Source of the DNA: Gammaproteobacteria bacterium
GTDB taxonomy: Bacteria > Pseudomonadota > Gammaproteobacteria > Competibacterales > Competibacteraceae
Direction of reading: 5' to 3'
Length of the DNA stretch: 9,448 bases
Assembly: GCA_003562535.1 (NCBI GenBank)
Contig: PWUP01000077.1
Coordinates: forward strand, 1 to 9,448
Shown: positions 6,261 through 9,448 of the stretch, one piece after another
Layout: every line of letters starts with the position of its first letter
Position numbering within the stretch: the first letter of the stretch is position 1
Notes under the pieces: model-generated
What the model was told of the DNA's origin: nothing
What the model saw: the letters and a program-made list of their open reading frames with translations, nothing else
Databases searched by the model: none
Made by a program: the position numbers and the translations under genes

Positions 6261-7133
6261 ATGAGTATTTTAATTGGTAAAGACACCAAAGTCATCTGTC
6301 AGGGCTTCACCGGTCGCCAAGGCACCTTCCATTCCGAACAGGCCATCGCCTACGGTACCCAACTCGTCGGTGGGGTCAGCCCTGGCAAAGGCGGCAGCAC
6401 CCATCTTGACCGTCCGGTTTTCAATACTTGCCATGATGCCGTGCGTGAAGTCGGTGCCAATGCCAGTATGATTTATGTGCCGGCCAGTTTTGCTGCCGAT
6501 GCCATTTTAGAAGCCGCCGACGCGGGGATTAAAGTCATCGCCTGTATTACGGAAGGTATTCCCGTACAAGACATGCTCAAAGTTAAAGCGGCGTTAGCGG
6601 GCAGTGAGGTGCGGTTAATCGGTCCGAACTGTCCAGGGGTAATTACCCCGGGTGAATGCAAAATGGGGATTATGCCCGGTCACATTCATAAGCCGGGCGT
6701 GATTGGCATTGTATCGCGTTCTGGTACGCTGACCTATGAGGCCGTGGATCAGACCACCCGCATCGGATTAGGGCAAAGCACTTGCATCGGTATTGGCGGT
6801 GATCCCATTCACGGCATGAATTTCATCGATGCCCTGGCCTTGTTCCAAGCCGATCGTCAAACCAAAGGTATTGTCATGGTCGGTGAGATTGGCGGTAGTG
6901 CTGAAGAAGAAGCCGCTGAGTTCATCCAGTCCAATGTCAAAAAACCGGTGGTGGCTTACATTGCTGGGGTAACGGCTCCGGCCGGCAAACGCATGGGGCA
7001 TGCTGGTGCGATCATTGCCGGCGGTAAAGGAACCGCTAAAGACAAATTTGCCGCCTTGGAAGCGGCTGATGTGGCTACTGTACGCTCCCCCGCAGATATT
7101 GGGGCGCGGATGCAGGAACTGTTTTCGGGTTAA
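6261..7133 (+). CDS. sucD: SucD, succinyl-CoA ligase (ADP-forming) alpha subunit
   Basis: The alpha subunit, which binds CoA and carries the phosphohistidine intermediate. Its 290 residues compare with 289 in E. coli. Visible features are the CoA-binding loop GFTGRQGT (15-22), GGVSPGKGG (37-45), ITEGIP (96-101), GPNCPG (121-126), SRSGTLTYE (152-160), GIGGDPI (177-183), and the catalytic His247 in RMGHAGAI. The frame extends to a TTG at 6243, but the ATG at 6261 matches the family N-terminus (MSILIGKDTKV) and has GGGAGA (6245-6250) 10 nt upstream. It follows sucC after 21 nt, so both are made from one transcript in stoichiometric amounts. All key residues are intact. Confidence 0.96.
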   Translation: MSILIGKDTKVICQGFTGRQGTFHSEQAIAYGTQLVGGVSPGKGGSTHLDRPVFNTCHDAVREVGANASMIYVPASFAADAILEAADAGIKVIACITEGIPVQDMLKVKAALAGSEVRLIGPNCPGVITPGECKMGIMPGHIHKPGVIGIVSRSGTLTYEAVDQTTRIGLGQSTCIGIGGDPIHGMNFIDALALFQADRQTKGIVMVGEIGGSAEEEAAEFIQSNVKKPVVAYIAGVTAPAGKRMGHAGAIIAGGKGTAKDKFAALEAADVATVRSPADIGARMQELFSG

Positions 7134-7149
7134 TGTCTGCCATGCGGTC

Positions 7150-7172
7150 ATTCCGCCAAGGATGGGCGGAAT
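7150..7172 (+). terminator. Hairpin after sucD, possible terminator
   Basis: ATTCCGCC (7150-7157) and GGCGGAAT (7165-7172) form a perfect 8-bp stem with a 7-nt loop, starting 17 nt after the sucD stop. Only TT follows, so it is a weak intrinsic terminator at best. Confidence 0.45.
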
Positions 7173-7182
7173 TTGATGTGCC

Positions 7183-7211
7183 AGAGATTATGGTAGTGCG
7201 CCATAATCTCT
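7183..7211. terminator. Second hairpin between convergent genes
   Basis: AGAGATTATGG (7183-7193) and CCATAATCTCT (7201-7211) form a perfect 11-bp stem with a 7-nt loop. It stands 10 nt after the first hairpin and 30 nt from the end of the convergent minus-strand gene, so it could serve both directions. Neither strand shows a long U-run next to it. Confidence 0.4.
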
Positions 7212-7241
7212 TGGTCGGAAAGTTCGTGCGGTTGACGTCGT

Positions 7242-8348
7242 TCAGTTCAGGATAAGGGTGACGGTAAGCGGCTCGATGGCATCCACCCGTTGTAAGCTGA
7301 CGGTGATTTCATCGCCTGGGACGCGATTCAGCACTGCCAAGCGGACATCGGTCCAAGTTGTCACCGGTCTTTCGTCGATGCTCAAGATTTGATCGCCCAC
7401 TTGCAGTCCCGCACGAGCGGCGGCGCTGTCGGCCAGCACATCCAGAATATAGGCTCCGCCGTTAAAATCCAGTTGCACCCCCATGCGCCCCGCTGGGGGG
7501 AGATCTAGGCTTTCCGCCAGCAACAAATAATCGGCCCCATGAATAGCTCTCGGCTCCACCGCATCCACCGGCAATAAAATCCGCATCGGTGGATCCATAC
7601 TATGCTGCATATAGTGCGGAATACCTGAACCCGCAGCCATGTGGCCACTGCCAGCCAACACAATCAATCCATGCTCAGGATGGGTCTGTAGATACTGAGC
7701 CGCCCGTTCAGCCATGCCAGCATCCCATAACTGCTGTATCAATAAAAAGCGCTCGAAATCACCTGATGTGCTTGGATGATAATCATAAATTTGTTCTAGC
7801 TCAGCGCGGCGCTGTTCGCTGATCGGCAGGAAATCTTGCGGTAATTGGGCGCGTTGCTCAGCGCTTAAACCGTCTAAGCCTTGCTGGCGCACGGCATCAA
7901 TCAGTTCTGCCGAAATATTCAACGCCACCATGGGAATGCCATGCTCACGGGCATAGCGAAAAATCGGTTGATACAAACGGTAATCAAACCCCCAGCGTTC
8001 GAAATACTCACTCTGGGCGAGAAAGTCCGTTTCATCGAGTTCCTGGGTAAGGTAGGCATCCAGCACCGACTGGAACGGCTGTTGGATGAACTCCACGCCA
8101 ATAGCCCAAGGTCGCTCTGCCGCTTCATGCAGCGCCGCAATCACGGCTTTTTGAGCGAGATGGTGGTGGTAGCGGTCATGGTGTTCACCAATAAACACCA
8201 CACGCTGGCGGCTGAGTTCCGGGATAACAGTGTGCAGCCGGTGAACCTGATGCTGCGGATCGAGTAGTTTTAAAGACTCGGCGCTTACGGGATGAATCAG
8301 CAGGGTCAGCAGTAGCAGACCAACGACAAAATGAGGATAATTAGGCAT
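7242..8348 (-). CDS. Secreted ChaN-family protein with C-terminal PDZ domain
   Basis: A 368-residue exported protein. The N-terminal signal has a hydrophobic core (about 8-19) and a likely signal-peptidase-I site after Val-Ser-Ala (21-23). There is no lipobox Cys, so unlike the ChaN lipoproteins it is probably soluble in the periplasm. Residues about 40-260 form the ChaN/haem-binding domain (the EreA/ChaN/TIKI-like superfamily), with FIGEHHD (52-58), GVEF (84-87), WDAGMAE (208-214) and LAGSGHM (231-237). Two GxxH motifs, Gly54-His57 and Gly233-His236, resemble those said to hold metal in TIKI/TraB proteases. A PDZ domain follows (about 286-356; ARAGLQVGDQILSID, 311-325). Campylobacter ChaN binds haem; here the substrate is unknown. 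It diverges from the peptidase gene. The ATG is the first in frame after a stop at 8358-8360, with a weak ribosome site. Confidence 0.85.
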   Translation of the reverse strand: MPNYPHFVVGLLLLTLLIHPVSAESLKLLDPQHQVHRLHTVIPELSRQRVVFIGEHHDRYHHHLAQKAVIAALHEAAERPWAIGVEFIQQPFQSVLDAYLTQELDETDFLAQSEYFERWGFDYRLYQPIFRYAREHGIPMVALNISAELIDAVRQQGLDGLSAEQRAQLPQDFLPISEQRRAELEQIYDYHPSTSGDFERFLLIQQLWDAGMAERAAQYLQTHPEHGLIVLAGSGHMAAGSGIPHYMQHSMDPPMRILLPVDAVEPRAIHGADYLLLAESLDLPPAGRMGVQLDFNGGAYILDVLADSAAARAGLQVGDQILSIDERPVTTWTDVRLAVLNRVPGDEITVSLQRVDAIEPLTVTLILN

Positions 8349-8430
8349 GGATACTATTCACTATCAAAAGCGTGCTGACAACCGACCGACTCACTTCGGA
8401 CACGTTGCCCTAAACAGCGTTCAGCCTATC

Positions 8431-9448
8431 ATGATCCGTGGCCTGCGCAAATTATTACCGTATGGGCTGTTGCTGTGGCCATTAATCAGTGTGGCCACAC
8501 CAGTACAGCATACCATGAGCGTGCGCTTCGATCTGCAAGCGGGTGCCCTTGACGTCACCACCACCCTGACGGTCGGCGCTGAGCGCTGTTTTACCTTACA
8601 GACCGGGCTGCATCCCCAGTTAGACGGACAGACACTGGTTGCTACCGCTACTGGTGCGGAGCGCAGCCGTTATTGCCTGCCCGAAGCGGGGGAGACGTTT
8701 ACCCTGGACTATGCTGGAGTGATCCGTCGTCCCATCATTCCCGTGGACGGCGGTATGGCGCCGATTTCGCCTCAGGGCGTGTATCTTGATCCAAGCAGCG
8801 GCTGGTATCCTGATTTTGCCGGATCGCTGTTAATCCCTGAGTTAACGGTGCATTTACCTGCCGATTGGCGCAGTGTCAGCCAAGGGGCGCGCCGTGAGCG
8901 TCACGCTGGCGAGGCGCAAGCGGTGGACATTTGGCAAGAACCCCAGCCGCAGACGGGGTTATACCTCATCGCGACTGAATTTTATGAATACGCCCAAACC
9001 CACCGCGATGATATTACCCTGTTGGCTCTGCTGCGCGCCGACGATCCGGCTTTGGCGGCGCGGTATCTGGAGGCTACCGCTGAGTATCTGGAGTTATACA
9101 GCACGCTGATCGGGGACTACCCCTACGCTAAATTTGCGCTGGTGGAGAACTTCTGGGAAAGCGGCTATGGCATGCCCTCATTCACCCTGCTCGGCCCACG
9201 GGTGTTGCGGTTGCCGTTTATTCTCCATAGTGCTTACCCGCATGAAATTCTCCACAGTTGGTGGGGCAATAGCGTCTACATTGATCACGCCCACGGGAAC
9301 TGGTCGGAGGGCTTGACCACCTATTTAGCGGACTATCTGCTGCAAGAGCAGCGCGGCCAAGGGCGGGATTACCGCCGCAATGCCTTGCAGCGCTACCGCA
9401 ATACGGTCACTCCAGAACGGGCTTTTCCGCTGGCTGAATTCACCGCTC
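8431..9448 (+). CDS. Exported M1-type metallopeptidase-like protein (partial)
   Basis: The frame is open to the window end, giving 339 residues; the 3' part is missing. From the ATG at 8431 the protein begins with a signal-like stretch (basic RGLRK, then a Leu-rich core, then VATP). A predicted catalytic region follows: LVENFWESGYGMPS around Glu239 (equivalent place to the GxMEN motif), then zinc motif HEILH (His271, Glu272, His275) followed by SWWGN, and the third ligand Glu293 in NWSEGLTTYLADY. This is the gluzincin/M1 aminopeptidase layout; the substrate is unknown. The frame extends upstream to an ATG at 8347 with a good ribosome site (GAGGA, 8333-8337), but this would put 28 polar residues before the signal and begin inside the divergent gene. 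I prefer 8431, with moderate certainty, because it lacks a clear ribosome site. Confidence 0.85.
   Translation, partial: MIRGLRKLLPYGLLLWPLISVATPVQHTMSVRFDLQAGALDVTTTLTVGAERCFTLQTGLHPQLDGQTLVATATGAERSRYCLPEAGETFTLDYAGVIRRPIIPVDGGMAPISPQGVYLDPSSGWYPDFAGSLLIPELTVHLPADWRSVSQGARRERHAGEAQAVDIWQEPQPQTGLYLIATEFYEYAQTHRDDITLLALLRADDPALAARYLEATAEYLELYSTLIGDYPYAKFALVENFWESGYGMPSFTLLGPRVLRLPFILHSAYPHEILHSWWGNSVYIDHAHGNWSEGLTTYLADYLLQEQRGQGRDYRRNALQRYRNTVTPERAFPLAEFTA

Noticed and set aside
7881..8267. 128-codon plus-strand open frame opposite the ChaN-PDZ gene
   Set aside because: It lies entirely antisense to conserved ChaN motifs and its translation resembles no known fold.
8873..9316. Short plus-strand open frames within the peptidase gene
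   Set aside because: They are in other frames than the one carrying the HEILH motif, which is open to the window end.

Overview
The window reads as ordinary chromosomal DNA of a gammaproteobacterium. The evidence is a FlgO-family outer-membrane lipoprotein, a PilS/PilR pair preceded by the small zinc-ribbon protein usually found in front of pilS in this class, and SucC/SucD of the compact proteobacterial type. Protein-coding density is high and base composition looks even. I see no integrase, transposase, phage gene, CRISPR array, tRNA or rRNA. I cannot name the genus.

Layout. Positions 1-352 hold no gene. They form a leader with a 14-bp imperfect inverted repeat (190-253) that encloses a sigma-54-like promoter match (215-230), followed by an extended -10 element (282-290). 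Next come two adjacent plus-strand lipoprotein genes (353-916, unknown; 929-1483, FlgO family), probably one transcript. A hairpin/G-rich repeat (1534-1567) lies in the convergent gap before a minus-strand operon running from 4935 down to 1639: a small membrane protein with a Cys cluster, then pilS, then pilR. Diverging from it is the plus-strand pair sucC-sucD (5079-7133). Two consecutive hairpins follow at 7150-7211. They face the end of a minus-strand gene (7242-8348) for a secreted ChaN-family protein with a C-terminal PDZ domain. Divergent from that gene is an exported M1-type metallopeptidase-like protein (from 8431), cut off by the window end.

How the genes work together. PilS is the membrane sensor kinase and PilR its sigma-54-activating partner, which in known systems controls type IV pilin transcription; no pilin gene or PilR target is in the window. 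The two lipoproteins probably serve the outer-membrane part of the flagellum, going by what is known of FlgO. SucCD supplies the substrate-level phosphorylation step of the TCA cycle; its partners sucAB are not here. The ChaN-PDZ protein and the peptidase are both predicted to be exported and share an 82-bp divergent gap, so a joint cell-envelope role is possible but unproven.

I did not find a clear new defence or mobile system. The points most worth a second look are the structured leader with its sigma-54-like site, the unknown proline-tailed lipoprotein paired with FlgO, the two GxxH motifs in the ChaN-PDZ protein, and the one-residue-short zinc-site spacing in the neighbouring peptidase.
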